64,000 nt of DNA from Biscogniauxia marginata (taxonomy: Eukaryota > Ascomycota > Sordariomycetes > Xylariales > Xylariaceae): positions 62,001 to 126,000 of the forward strand of contig MU404099.1 of assembly GCA_022695795.1 (NCBI GenBank). The letters are read 5' to 3'. The notes beneath the pieces were generated by a model. That model searched no databases, was not told the DNA's origin, and worked only from the letters and a program-made list of their open reading frames with translations. Below are positions 11,725 to 22,506 of this stretch, piece after piece; the stretch's first letter is position 1; each line of letters opens with the position of its first letter. The translations under genes were made by a program, and so were the position numbers.

Positions 11725-13904
11725 ATGGTGTTTACCCCGCCGGCCTGGGTTCCCCAACTGCCCTTCGGTATGTATGATATAGCCCTATCTCGAGATGGGA
11801 CACGATGTTTTGCCTTGCTTACACCCTTTACAGACCCGCCGGACTCAATTCCTATCCATGAATTCTGGCGCAACGAGAAGTATGGCCGACTTTCGTACGA
11901 TAGGTCGCGAAACCCGTTCACCTGCGGGCTGACAGGGCAGACTTACACTAATGCTGAGATGTCGGAGCGCCTCGAATTGCTAGCTCGGTCGCTCGCGAAG
12001 CGCCTGGGATGGAGACCAAACGAGGACACGCCGTGGGATAAAGTCGTCGCGATTTTCTCCTTCAACTCGGTAAGCTAAGAATGAGTCTTTGATGGCTGGT
12101 GACACTGAAAGTGCGATACTGATGATGAACGTTGGGGGGCAAAAAAAAAGATCGACTACATAATGTCAATGTTTGCCGTACACCGTCTTTCCGGCATCGT
12201 CACACCGGCCAACGCTATGTATTCGGCGTCCGAGCTAGAACATCAACTGAAATCATCCGACGTAAAGGCGTTGATCACATGCATCCCTCTCCTGGACACG
12301 GCGTTGAAAGCGACCAGAGCTTGCGGCATCCCAGACGATAAAGTTTTCTTACTTGATCTACCTGGACAGTCGAAGAATGTGCCCTTCAAAACAGCGAATG
12401 ATCTCATCGCCGAGGGCAGATCACTTCCAGAGCTAGAGCCCCTAGTTTGGACAAAGGGGCAGGGGGCCCGGCAGGTGGCCTACCTGTGCTACTCGAGCGG
12501 GACTTCGGGGCTCCCTGTAAGTCTGGCCTGTTAGCTTGCGCATATGCACGAATAAGTTGGGAACTAACATGTGCACAGAAAGCTGTTATGGTTGCCCACC
12601 GAAACGTGATCGCGAACATGATGCAGGTGCGATGGCATGAACAACCCGGAAGAGAAGCCAAAGGGATCCAGACCCAAGTCGAGTTAGGGCTTCTACCGCT
12701 CAGTCACATCTACGGGTTAGTAGTCATAGCTTTTGCTGGAGTCTATCGAGGAGATGAGGTTATCATACTGCCGCGGTTCGAACTTGATACCCTGCTGGAG
12801 TGCATCCAAAGGTTCAAGATAAACTTTATGCATCTCGTACGTGCCCTATCTCAATAATCGGCGCGGTAACATTTAGCCCCCCCAGACCACTAACGCCCGT
12901 CTACGTAGGTCCCTCCCGTAATCATCCAACTGCTGCGGAACCCCGAGAAGTGCGCGAAGTACGACCTGAGCAGCGTCCGGTTCATCTACTCGGGGGCGGC
13001 GCCCCTCGGCGCCGAGACGGCCGCGGACGTCCTGAAGGCGTTCCCGGGCTGCGCCGTGGGGCAGGGCTACGGGATGACGGAGACGAGCACGCTGGTCGTC
13101 AGCACGGGCGAGAACGACACCTGGGCCGGGACCTCGGGGTCGCTGGCGCCCGCGTGCCGCGCCAAGCTGCTCGGCGAGGACGGGCGCGAGATCACCGAGC
13201 ACGGGCGGCGCGGCGAGCTGTTCATCCAGTCGCCCTCGGTGACGCTCGGCTATCTCAACAACGAGAGGGCCACGGCCGAGGCGTTCGTCTGGGACGCCGA
13301 CGGCCGCTGGATCCGCACCGGCGACGTGGCCGTCGTCAGCAGGTCGCCGAGCGGGAACGAGCACTTCGCCGTCGTGGACCGCGTCAAGGAGCTGATCAAG
13401 ACGAAGGTGAGTGGCAAGAATACATATATTTTACTTCTTACCATACACCCAACTCCCCTTCCCTTCCCGTCCCTTTCCTTCCCCTCCACTTAATCGCGGG
13501 CTGCTATAATTACTCCTGCAATTATATATTCATCTACCCTGTTCTAACCCCAAACGATGAAAAACACGCAGGGCCACCAAGTCGCGCCCGCCGAGCTCGA
13601 GGCCCACCTACTAGCGCACCCGTCGGTCCACGACTGCGCCGTGATCCCCGTGCCCGACGAGGGCGCGGGCGAGGTGCCCAAGGCGTACGTCGTCAAGGCG
13701 GCGTCCGCGGCCGCGCGGCCCGACGCCGAGGTCGCGGCGGACATACGCAAGCACGTCGAGGACTACAAGGCCCGCTACAAGTGGCTCAAGGGCGGCGTCG
13801 AGTTCATCGACGCCGTGCCCAAGAGCCCGAGCGGCAAGATATTGAGGAGGCTGCTCCGGGACAGGGAGAGGGAGGGTCGGAGGGCTGGGGGCGCCAGGTT
13901 GTGA
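11725..13904 (+). CDS. 4-coumarate-CoA-ligase-like acyl/aryl-CoA synthetase (ANL family), peroxisomal signal
   Basis: Six exons (11725-11767, 11834-12069, 12151-12516, 12579-12836, 12909-13406, 13572-13904) give 577 residues, the usual size for the family. The first intron lies inside what reads as an open frame; removing it gives LPF-DPPDSIPI, which fits relatives better. Adenylation motifs appear in order: YSSGTSGLPKAVMVAHRN (P-loop), GQGYGMTETS, WIRTGDV, DRVKELIKTKGHQVAPAELE and the C-terminal lysine motif PKSPSGKILRR. The enzyme should activate a carboxylic acid with ATP and transfer it to CoA. The protein ends Ala-Arg-Leu, a canonical PTS1 tripeptide, so a peroxisomal site is likely. The substrate (aryl, phenylacetyl-like or fatty acyl) cannot be told. 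Exons 5 and 6 are markedly more GC-rich at third positions than exons 1-3. Confidence 0.93.
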
Positions 13905-14658
13905 AATATGGGATGTATATGGCATTATTGTTTTTGGTTATCTATATTACCGCTATACAATTTACCTGCCTAGGTGCCCATCTTGTGTCATCCTTCACAC
14001 GAGCACCTAGTTGGGGAACTTCGATTTGTTGAAATATAAGCCTCACTAAGCTAATGTGAATAACACATTTTTCCTAAAATCAACACAATTGAGTTATTAT
14101 TATAGCTGATTATAAACATCGGCTTTCTTTTCCTTCGTCCAGCCCCGTCATGGCAATTTCGATTCTTCTAAACCCATTAGCAATTAGTCGAGGTTTCTTT
14201 TCTTCCTCTGTATAACTAGGCAGTAAAATAAAGATATATTGCTATGATTATGATTTCAAGGTCTGTCGGGCCCGGAGGAATTTACTTTTATTATTAAATA
14301 TTCCAGGAGAGAGTCTAGGAAGATTCAGCGGAGATTCCCGCAGAAATCTAACCAAACCAACACCCTATTCAAGACAATTTGGCTGAACGAGTTAAAGGAA
14401 TATCTATTTTCTACGAGCACGCACATCGGCTATTTCACGCAGTCATGAATTGTATTACCAAATATCGATTATTTGTTTAAATTGTTTTTTATATTCCGTG
14501 TCATGTCGTGCACTACACGCATGGTATTATCATCGCGTGACGTATATGCTGCCTGTGATCTAAGGGAAGAAAAAAAACGAAGACCTTTCCGAAGCGTCGT
14601 GATATCAAGATCTATTGAGGATGTTGAAGACAGCTATGCGGTAAAAAGGTAGCCGGCT
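13905..14658. other. Convergent intergenic spacer
   Basis: It lies between the 3' ends of the CoA ligase (plus) and the small hydrophilic protein (minus). AT-rich with no coding signal; both 3' untranslated regions and terminators should lie here. Confidence 0.6.
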
Positions 14659-15227
14659 TTACGCCTTGCCCTTCTTCTTCAAGTATTCCTCCTCCTCGGC
14701 CTTGATGTCGGCATCGATCTTGGCACCCTTCGACGGCTCGTTACCGTGTAGCTGGGCCTGTGATCTTAGGTTAGACAGATGCTTCACTGCTGGTGATGAG
14801 GTGAGGTGTGGTGTGTGGTGATAACACTTACGGGCAAGGTAGGGTCTTTCTTCGAGGCACCCGTCTCCGGGGTATCGGGGGGATCTTGCTTCAGCTTGCG
14901 CTAGAGGCAGTCAGTCAACACATGCTGGATAGTTCATGAACATGGTAGAGGTAAGGATCATACCTCCTCATTGCCTAGACGGTTGGCAATCGATCTCTGA
15001 TCCTCTACGGTAAACGTTAGTATCTTTGTCATTAGAGAGCACTTGGCAGGCTAGGCTGAAAATTGTCTGGCTACAGGGAGTGACAACGTACTCGAGTCGT
15101 TGGGGATATGCGAGTGCTGGACACCCTCTTCATATCTTGCGCGGCCCTCGATCTCCGAGTTCTTCGGATTTCTCTGGTCGCCAGCCTCGTAGACGCTGCT
15201 CTGTCCAACGTTGGAGTATCCAGACAT
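14659..15227 (-). CDS. Small hydrophilic fungal protein, 114 aa
   Basis: Four exons (15092-15227, 14964-15004, 14832-14900, 14659-14757) with clean GT-AG borders, CTAAC branch sites and agreeing phases give a 114-residue protein. It starts MSGYSNVGQSS and ends in a highly charged tail (KAEEEEYLKKKGKA). It has no signal peptide, membrane segment or cysteine and is rich in Asn, Asp, Gln, Glu and Lys, so it is probably disordered and soluble. I do not recognise a named family; the composition recalls small stress- or conidiation-associated hydrophilic proteins, which is only a resemblance. It is divergent from the mitochondrial ribosomal gene at 15945, with a spacer of about 0.7 kb. Confidence 0.75.
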
Positions 15228-15944
15228 TTTGGCTGAAATTGCGTGTGTATTTGTGTATTTGTTGATGTAACAGGTTTTGATGTAACAGGTTGTGATGGCT
15301 GTTAGGGGAGTGTGAAGATTTACGTAGAGTAAAGTGGAAATGGAATAGAGAGGACTATTTGACGTTCCCGTCTTTTATTATCTGGTGCAAAGGCTACAAC
15401 CTTCTTTTCACCTACCTACCTTGACGTATGAGAGTTACCCCCTAGCTACGTCATCGGGTACACCCTATAGGTATCTAGCGTTTGCTAAGTACTTACAGTG
15501 CCTGAGGTAGGTACCTGTCCACTGGTCGTTTGCGGGACAGATCGATCAATTAACCAATAACTAAGGTACCTAGGTAGGTACCTAACCATTGAATGAGGAT
15601 GTGCAGCTTTGGCTTGCAGTTTGTACAAGTGTAAGAGATCGAACCAACGTCATAGATGATCCATTTTCGGTAGGTACGTTAAGGCTGCACGGCTGATTGC
15701 ATCAGAGGTATGGAAATCGCCCTGTAATAAGTGGGGTACCGTAGTACCGGAGCTTTCATAGCGGCAGCTAACGACCTCAGCAGTCCCTCCAGTTGCCATA
15801 TAGGCCGTCAGCAGCTGGCCTCCAATTCCTACCTGAAAATAGAGGCGGCTCTGGACGACATCTCCAATTAAAACTGTCGCTTCGAAATTCAGCGCCAACG
15901 AGGGGAACACAGCGACGACAGAAGCTCCCGTCAGCGCCGACAAG
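15228..15944. promoter_or_regulatory. Divergent promoter region between small protein gene and MRP2
   Basis: A 717-bp spacer separates two divergently transcribed genes, so both promoters must be here. It contains several TACCTAGGTA/AGGTACCT palindromic words around 15500-15585 and a tandem AGGTTTTGATGTAACAGGTTGTGATG-type repetition near 15268-15296. No coding sequence seen. Confidence 0.5.
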
Positions 15945-16438
15945 ATGTCTATGTTCCGGGCCAAGAAGCTTGATATTGGTTGCTTTGTCAATATCAAGAC
16001 CATCCGCGATCACTCCAAGAGAAAGGCCTTTGCTCAATTCGAGCCCGAAAGGTGCGCAAATGCCCGAAACTCCACCAACGCCGCATCTCTCGCCCTGGAA
16101 ACACGTCAGAGGGGAAGAAGCAATTGACTGACCTATATCGCGCAAAAGACAAGCTCTACGATACATTATCCGGAACACGACTCTCCCGGCGAAGACACGC
16201 GCCGAGGCCCAGCTGCAGCTGACCCAGATGCACTGCTATACGCGACCGACCCAGATCCGCGGACGATGTATACTTGGTGGGAAGGGGAGAGGTATACTGC
16301 GGGATTTTAAGCTATCAAGAGTGTGTTATTCAGTCCGCCCATACACCATTGATACAAAGACTGACTATTGCGCAGTATAACTTCAGGATGCAGGCTCTAT
16401 CAGGCAATATTCCAGGTGTGCGGAAGGCGAGCTGGTAG
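15945..16438 (+). CDS. MRP2: Mitochondrial small-subunit ribosomal protein uS14m
   Basis: Three exons (15945-16051, 16149-16320, 16376-16438) give 113 residues, matching the approximately 115 expected for yeast Mrp2. Exon 1 starts MSMFRAKKLDIGCFVNIKTI. Exon 2 carries LRYIIRNTTLPAKTRAEAQL, CYTRPTQIRGRCILGGKGRG and ILRDFKLSR. Exon 3 ends in GNIPGVRKASW and stop, the conserved S14 tail. Introns are 97 and 55 bp; phases agree. The protein is part of the head of the mitochondrial 37S subunit. It is bacterial-type S14 without the zinc-binding cysteines. The plain open frames here miss exons 2 and 3, so the gene is easily overlooked. Confidence 0.95.
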
Positions 16439-17252
16439 ACGGACAAGGGACCGTTTGTTGCAAGATACACGAATTGCTTGCGCAATTCCATCGCGGCAGA
16501 GAAACAAAAGCCTTTTATTGTTCTATTGGGCATGTGATCAACAGTGATGGAATATTGGAAGAAGGTAACCTAGGTGAAGGAAGTCGAGGCATGATATTCC
16601 CGTCTTCCCGTCTACCGGCCAATCAACCCGCCTCTATATAGGAATAATCCCAAATTTATCATGATCAAAGTCTACCGTGTAAATGTTAGAACTGCAGGAT
16701 TATCTGCAAAGTCCCTTCATAATTACTGCCTGCAAACGACATATCTTGTTTGTCACTCCACGCCCAATACGTCTCTTGCCTGTTAGGAGGTCAATCACTC
16801 TAGCAACTTGGGGTTTGAAAACAACGGCAAGATATCCACAATGACTTTAGGTGAAATAGTTGTCCTGTTACTAGTATTGCTATTAACAGACATCACCTAT
16901 TTCATTGCCTACCGCTGGCGATATATCATCCTGATCCGTCCCTAGTTGGCACAACAGGGACACCCGGTACAGAATCGTTTGACAGGTTCTACCCAACCTC
17001 TACGTCCTTCTACACGGTATTTCTCTCGAGAGTAAATTGGCAGATCTGGCTGGCCCTTCTTTTTCCCTATTTATCCGGAAACCGCGTCCGAGGACTACAT
17101 CTTCCAACTCTCTACCCTGCCTTTTCTTCAACTTTGGAACCTCGCCATCTTCGCACCACTCGCCCACCCACCTTTCCACACACGCGCGCACGCGCACACA
17201 CACACGAATACCAATCCAGATTTAAGCCCCAAAAGAAAAGCTTCTGGACAAG
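16439..17252. other. Intergenic; promoter of the Arb2-like gene
   Basis: No certain gene. A 34-codon open frame at 16841-16945 reads as a short hydrophobic peptide (MTLGEIVVLLLVLLLTDITY then a basic end) and could be an upstream ORF or chance. A CA-rich tract at about 17185-17205 precedes the Arb2-like start codon. Confidence 0.45.
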
Positions 17253-19000
17253 ATGTTCAAGCGAAAGTGGTCGGGTCTGCCAGTAGATCCTCACTTCCCC
17301 AGTGATCTGAAGGAACTCGGGTTCGTACTCCCCCCCATTCCATTTTCTATTCCATAGACACACACGCTCTCCCAGATTCCCGTGGCTTTCGTGCTGACTT
17401 GTAAACCCACAAGCTACTTCATCAACGAGGACGACGAAGTCCGCTCCATCGAGAACCCCGACTTTTACTTCAAGTTCTTCCTGAACCGCAACCCGCGATG
17501 GAATGATTGCCAGCGCTTCGCCATGAACCGTAAGTAACCCCCTTCTACCTCACCATCTTCCCTTCCTCCCATCTCAAACTAGTACACACACACACATGTA
17601 TATGTATATACCATATCCTAGGAATCTATTACTAACAGACCTCCCCCCGCCTTCTCCCCCGCAACAGAAGCCCTCCAATCCGAGATCCACGCGCGCCTCT
17701 CCGCCCTCGGACTCCAGAGAGTGCTCCTCCCCCTCGGCACGACCGACGGCTCCTCGCCGCACGTCCCCATCTTCGCGAGCGCCGACATCGCGACCAAGAA
17801 GCGCGTGGTCCTCATCTTCGGCGAGACGAGCCAGGACCTGGGCGTGCTCGCGCACCGCGTCATCGGCGGCCGGGGCGGCGTAGACGCGGGCTCGCTCGTG
17901 CGCTGCGCGCGCGAACTGCTCTCACCGCCGCCGCGCTCGTCCACACCTCCCTCCTCCAACGAAAACGACGACGCGACAACCCCGCCCCCCGGCATCGTCC
18001 TCGCGAACATGGGCGAGCTGCTCTGGTGGCCGGCGGGCCGGCGCACGCTGGGCCGGGCCGCCTTCGCCGGCGCGCCCATGGCGAGCGCCGCGTGCCTCGG
18101 CAACGTCGTGCGGGACGGCGCGCACCGCATCGTTCCCGGGAACCGCGACCCCCGGGAGCACGTAAAGTACATCTTCGAGCAGGTCGTTGTGGCACTCGTC
18201 GCGCCGGGCGCGGGCATCGACATCGTCGGCCTGGGCGACGGCGCCGACGCCGTCGAGGAGTACCTCGACTGGGGCCCAACGTGGGCGCGCTGGGGGCCGC
18301 GCGTCAACTGCCTCGCTATCGTGGGCGGGATGCGCGCGGTGGAGAACGTGCGGTGTGAGGGGTTTAGGCAGTTCTTGCGGGAGGTAGGTTTTTGTTGTCT
18401 ACTACTCCTTATTCCCCTGTCTGTTATATCTTATCCCATCCTGTTCTGTCCTACCCAGGTTTTTTTTTTTTTTTTTTTTTCAATCCCGAATATCATCAAG
18501 CATACCCTCCCCCGCCTCCCTGCAACGTTTCGACTCACTAACACCTCCTTTTCTAGCGCGCCCGTGCCTACGTCACCTCCCTCGAGCCAGCAGGCATGAC
18601 GCTCTCGGGGCCCGACGGCAACCCGCGCACGAGAACCTTCACACGCCACGGATGCCCCGTCTTCAGCAGCGGCGAGTCCCAGCACGTTGAGTGCGCGTTC
18701 ATCGCGGGCCAACGCGTCGTACTTGATTGGTTGAACGAGGTTGCGCTGTACAACACCGGCGAGTACCGGAATCCCGAGGGACTCGTCGTCCTGTACGCTG
18801 ATCCCATCGGCGAGACGTCGGAGCCGGACTGGAGTGTCTGGGAGAAGGAGTTTGCTGAGGGGAAGCACTTGGAGGGGCTGGATGACGGCGAGGATGGAGA
18901 GAAGGAGGGGGAGAAGAAGATGAAGGGGGATGAGAATAAGTTTGTTGTTAGAGTGGATTCGCTGAGTGATAGCGAGGATGAAGCTGAGGCTATGACCTGA
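17253..19000 (+). CDS. Arb2-like domain protein
   Basis: Four exons (17253-17320, 17414-17529, 17668-18383, 18557-19000) give 447 residues. The N-terminus MFKRKWSGLP..DLKELGYFINEDDE and the segment RWNDCQRFAMNQALQSEI, then VPIFAS..KKRVVLIFGETSQDLG and LAHRVIGGRGGVDAGS, match what I know of the fungal Arb2 family, an alpha/beta-hydrolase-like fold. In fission yeast Arb2 belongs to the Argonaute siRNA chaperone complex; whether this protein has that role is unknown. A low-complexity Pro/Ser/Asp insert interrupts the domain near residues 135-150 and the C-terminus is acidic. Exon 3 is strongly GC-rich. Intron 3 carries a run of 21 T (18460-18480). The start is chosen because it heads the conserved block and exon 1 splices in frame. 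Confidence 0.85.
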
Positions 19001-19526
19001 GGGCTCTAGAGCAGAGGATTCAGTCTCATTTCGACTTTGATATTCACGATTATTTCCCCCTCTTTGTCCCCCCGTGACTAACATTAATCGTTACATCTTG
19101 TGCGTCGTTGATTACCTTAGGTAGCTAGCTGGTTGCATTTCGGATTGTCCGGAAGCTTGATCTTAGCAGCACTGGGTAATGAAACGTACTAGCTATCGAC
19201 TGGCAATAGGAGAACCGCCGGTAGGCAAAAGATTGTTCCTTCTCGATTGCTTGACTGCCGTTGGGTATGTGAAACACAATATCGCGCTCCAAAAAACCGC
19301 GCAACCATATGCCATTTGTCACATGAGCGAGAGTATAGACCTTTTGATCTGATCGCAGCTCAAACATTTTTGTTGCGGGAGAGAGATAGTCAATCCAACC
19401 CATTTCCATTACTCAGTCCATGCATTTCAGTCATCCGTGCTTTTGGTCAAAAAGTAGAGCAGGAAAGCAATCATAGCGAGCATGAAGGAAAAAAGATTTT
19501 GATATAACTTTTCCCACTTCCTCCCA
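19001..19526. other. Convergent intergenic spacer
   Basis: It lies between the stop codons of the Arb2-like gene and the minus-strand mitochondrial protein. No coding signal beyond short chance frames. Confidence 0.6.
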
Positions 19527-21272
19527 TTACACCCAGAATATATTGCCGATACTCAACTTCGGCGCCTCCAGCTCCTCGAGGATCTCCTGTGCCCGCCTAG
19601 TCCGCTCGCGAACCACATTCTCCTCTGCAGCCCACCTGCCGGGCGTGTCCATATCAGCGCGACCCTCGCCCCAGAGGCCGAGCCAGCTTGCCGACGCTTT
19701 TAGTCCAGCATGCTCCTTATGCTCTTCCTTTTCTCTCTCCTCTTTCGAGAGCCGGCTCACCATTTTGGCCCAGTTCTCGAGCCCGCTGGTCAGACAGTCG
19801 CGACAGGTCTTTCGGGCAGCCACGACGGCTTTGCTATTGTCCTGGCCGGGGTGGCCAAGCTTATGCAGCTGCTCCTCTGCAAGATCCACCGCCTCACGTG
19901 TCCATGCTAGACCGTCCTCGCGGCTAGATGGCGAACTGCTGCTTTTACTCGCGTAGATTATTTCTCCGATATAAAGATTTAGGCCGGCTTCTTCGCAGAG
20001 TTCCTTTGCGTCTCGAACGGGCGGCGAGTCCCCGTCGTCTGGGGGCGGCGGGTACGCAGGTGGGAAAACGAGTCGTTTTGCGATAGTAGCCATGTTGGCC
20101 AGGGTCCAAGGGGAGGAGTGATGTGTTTCTTCCAAGTCGTACGATTGTGATGAAGATATCTTTGTAGGATATGCTGGTGGCAGCGCACGGCGCGCTCTAA
20201 GAACGGATATTAGGATTGGGAGGGCCGTGGCAATGTCATCATTACGTGCCTTGTGCACCGCCAATGCAGTCAAGGTTGTGAGCACATTCACGGATGGCGC
20301 GGGCGCGTCGTCGCGGAGGACATATGTTTGCGTATCGTACGGCAACATCGCAGGGAGTAGTTTTTCGGTCGCGAGTGATAACGCCCATTCATACATCCTC
20401 TCGGCGGCGTCGGGGACGGCCTTGAAGTCCAGCCACGAAGCGTACTCCAGAGCCGCATCCATCTTCTGCTTCGACGTGAAGCCCCGTGTCGTCAGAATCC
20501 GCATATAGAACTTCTCGGGCGCCTCAAAGGCGGCCTCACAATCATCCTCGTGCGGGGCACTCTGTGAGCCGAAGGAGATAGGTTTCGGGTTCGGATTCGA
20601 TGGACCCAATACCTGGTCAGCAGGAAAAACGAGGTGGCGGCTCTTATCCACGACATAGCTGTCGAGATGTTCTGCAGCCTTCGCACATAGCATCAGGGCC
20701 TCATAGTATCCTCGTCTCCAGGGCTCGCTCTTAGCCGTGACATCGTAGCCCGACTCGCCAACGCCATCAATGTGGTTGCCGCCTTCTGTCAGATGCTGCA
20801 GCCCGGCGCCGTCAATCTTCTCATCCTCAAGCCTTTCAAGCACGTTCTTCGCGTAGTTCCCAACCTGGACCCAGTCGGGCTGTGGCAGGTCAGTTCGCTC
20901 GGGAGCCCACTTTGCCAGACGGAAGCGCAGCCTCGTCACAAAAGCCCACTCGTGCGGCGTCGGGTACTTTCGTTCGAGCCACTCCTGCTGCACGCTCCAA
21001 TAGGCTACGGCGGAAAAGCCAACCACGGCCCAGATGTAGACTGTGTACTTGAGTCCCAAGAATACTTCGTATGCTAGCCAGCGCTTCCGCTCGGTCGTCA
21101 GATAGCGGAACTGTTGGTAGCGCGCAGCCAGAGGCACAGAGAGGAAAGGCAACTGCGGGCGAGTGTGGGATGCAATATTGGTGTGTCTTGTAAAGGGACG
21201 GGTCGATTTGGAGGGATTGGTGATGGGGCGGAGGACGAGGAGGCGCCGGAGCAAGCCTTTGCGCAGCTGCAT
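19527..21272 (-). CDS. Mitochondrial inner-membrane TPR-type protein (possibly Mgr3-like)
   Basis: A single-exon frame of 581 codons from the ATG at 21272. Residues 1-60 are rich in Arg, Ser and Thr with no acidic residue, as in a mitochondrial presequence. A membrane segment follows at about residues 72-92 (KYTVYIWAVVGFSAVAYWSV). The rest is helical and soluble and includes EWAFVTRLRFRLAKWAPERT, RRGYYEALMLCAKAAEHLDS and KQKMDAALEYASWLDF..AERMYEWAL, the last resembling tetratricopeptide helices. Fungal proteins of this pattern are often grouped with Mgr3, a subunit that feeds substrates to the yeast i-AAA protease; I recall this from family knowledge and cannot confirm it here. The topology suggests an N-in anchor with a large intermembrane-space or matrix domain. 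Confidence 0.8.
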   Translation of the reverse strand: MQLRKGLLRRLLVLRPITNPSKSTRPFTRHTNIASHTRPQLPFLSVPLAARYQQFRYLTTERKRWLAYEVFLGLKYTVYIWAVVGFSAVAYWSVQQEWLERKYPTPHEWAFVTRLRFRLAKWAPERTDLPQPDWVQVGNYAKNVLERLEDEKIDGAGLQHLTEGGNHIDGVGESGYDVTAKSEPWRRGYYEALMLCAKAAEHLDSYVVDKSRHLVFPADQVLGPSNPNPKPISFGSQSAPHEDDCEAAFEAPEKFYMRILTTRGFTSKQKMDAALEYASWLDFKAVPDAAERMYEWALSLATEKLLPAMLPYDTQTYVLRDDAPAPSVNVLTTLTALAVHKARNDDIATALPILISVLRARRALPPAYPTKISSSQSYDLEETHHSSPWTLANMATIAKRLVFPPAYPPPPDDGDSPPVRDAKELCEEAGLNLYIGEIIYASKSSSSPSSREDGLAWTREAVDLAEEQLHKLGHPGQDNSKAVVAARKTCRDCLTSGLENWAKMVSRLSKEEREKEEHKEHAGLKASASWLGLWGEGRADMDTPGRWAAEENVVRERTRRAQEILEELEAPKLSIGNIFWV

Positions 21273-21935
21273 AATGAGAACACGATATCTCTGAGCCCAG
21301 GACTGAGTCCAGGGCCCGTTCAGAGTCGTTCGCTCGCAATGGATGTTTAATCCTGACTATCGAGCAAGTCTAAAGGTGCGGGCGCAATATCCATTATCAG
21401 CCGAGTAACTTGAGTCCTTTGAGACAATATAGCTTACCGGCACACATCATGTAAACGAAGACAGGCGATACGTCAAAGAATGCCGTATATCCGTGAAGCA
21501 GCCCAGCTGTGTGAATATCCTCGAGGAAGCTTGCAGGCGGCGGATGCTTGGGATGAAACTTATAGCGGCGATGACACTTTGGACAGTGGTCAATGCGTTG
21601 CTCCCCCACCTCCGCCAACTCTTATCTACTTCCTTATCTCGGCCTGTGCTTATGGAGGAGGTACCTTAGGAGGTACCTACCTACCTAGGTACCTACATGG
21701 TATACTTTCGTTTTCCACCTTCGGCAACCTACCTCCTATACCAAATTACCATAACATGCATTCACTGCATAATCTATTAATACTTTCAAATAAATTTATA
21801 TCTCCTACACCTGCCATAGACCTCAGGAGTATGTAGGTCGTGTAACTATAGCTAACCAACATCTACAACAGTTCCAGGAATTTACATAATGCTTCTCACC
21901 AAGCGGCAAGTAGGGCAGCTCCCTCAAAAGCCCTC
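21273..21935. other. Intergenic, promoter of the TPR-type gene
   Basis: 663 bp. Contains clustered AGGTACCT/CCTAGGTA words at 21657-21700. A minus-strand frame at 21397-21618 with one CPKC pair lacks an ATG and is not called. Confidence 0.45.
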
Positions 21936-22506
21936 TCAATTGTCGAAAGTCCCATCAACAGGGAACCCGCAGCGGCAGCCTACCTGGGCCGTCAATCCGC
22001 TACTCTCATCATGGCAGACGCACTGGTTGTTGCGGATCGAGTAGCGTCCATCGCCGTAGTCGAAGCTGAAGTACGGGCTGCCGACATCCGTATTGATGGA
22101 CCGCAACGTCAGCACCTGCGTCAGGAAGTTCTCCCTGATGACGAACGGCACCCCGCAGTTCGGCACCTCGTACGTGCCCCGGATCTGGCAGCCCTCGTCG
22201 AAGATGTACAGCGTCGCCACCGACACGTAGCCGCTGTTGCCGCCGCTGATGTCCGGCGCCGCGACGTCCGAAATCTCCATGCCGAAGGTCCACTTCAACA
22301 CCTCAAGTCAGCAAAGTAGCCTCTTTCTATAGAGGTCCATTTGGCACAGGTAGGTAGCCACTCACGTCTCCCGGGCCTTGGGCGAGGCATAGGTTATCAT
22401 TGTTGATGGGGCCGCTGCCGCCTTGGTTCCCGGCCTGGCATTGTGCTGAGGCGAGACCGGCGAGGATACCTGTCGCAAGTACGCCGGTCACGGCTTTGGG
22501 GAACAT
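21936..22506 (-). CDS. Small secreted cysteine-rich protein
   Basis: Two exons (22366-22506 and 21936-22301, 64-bp intron with GTGAGT donor) give 168 residues. The N-terminus MFPKAVTGVLATGILAGLAS followed by AQCQ is a typical signal peptide with cleavage near residue 21. The mature part has eight cysteines, including a CVC pair and a GCRCG motif near the end, enough for four disulfides, and no membrane segment or GPI signal. I do not recognise a characterised family. Size, secretion and cysteine content fit a fungal effector candidate or small cell-wall protein (inference). Exon 2 is GC-rich at third positions and the divergent flank is AT-rich. Confidence 0.82.

Noticed and set aside
12800..14032. 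410-codon Arg/Pro-rich plus-strand frame and long minus-strand frames over the CoA ligase
   Set aside because: Alternate-frame shadows of GC-rich exons; they run across introns of the real gene.
15650..16178. Minus-strand frames antisense to MRP2
   Set aside because: Shadows of the spliced uS14m gene on the other strand.
17618..18307. Minus-strand 229-codon frame
   Set aside because: Antisense shadow of the GC-rich third exon of the Arb2-like gene.
21397..21618. Minus-strand frame with a CPKC pair
   Set aside because: No ATG and an in-frame stop just upstream; a possible splice extends it by a few codons only. No recognised family.
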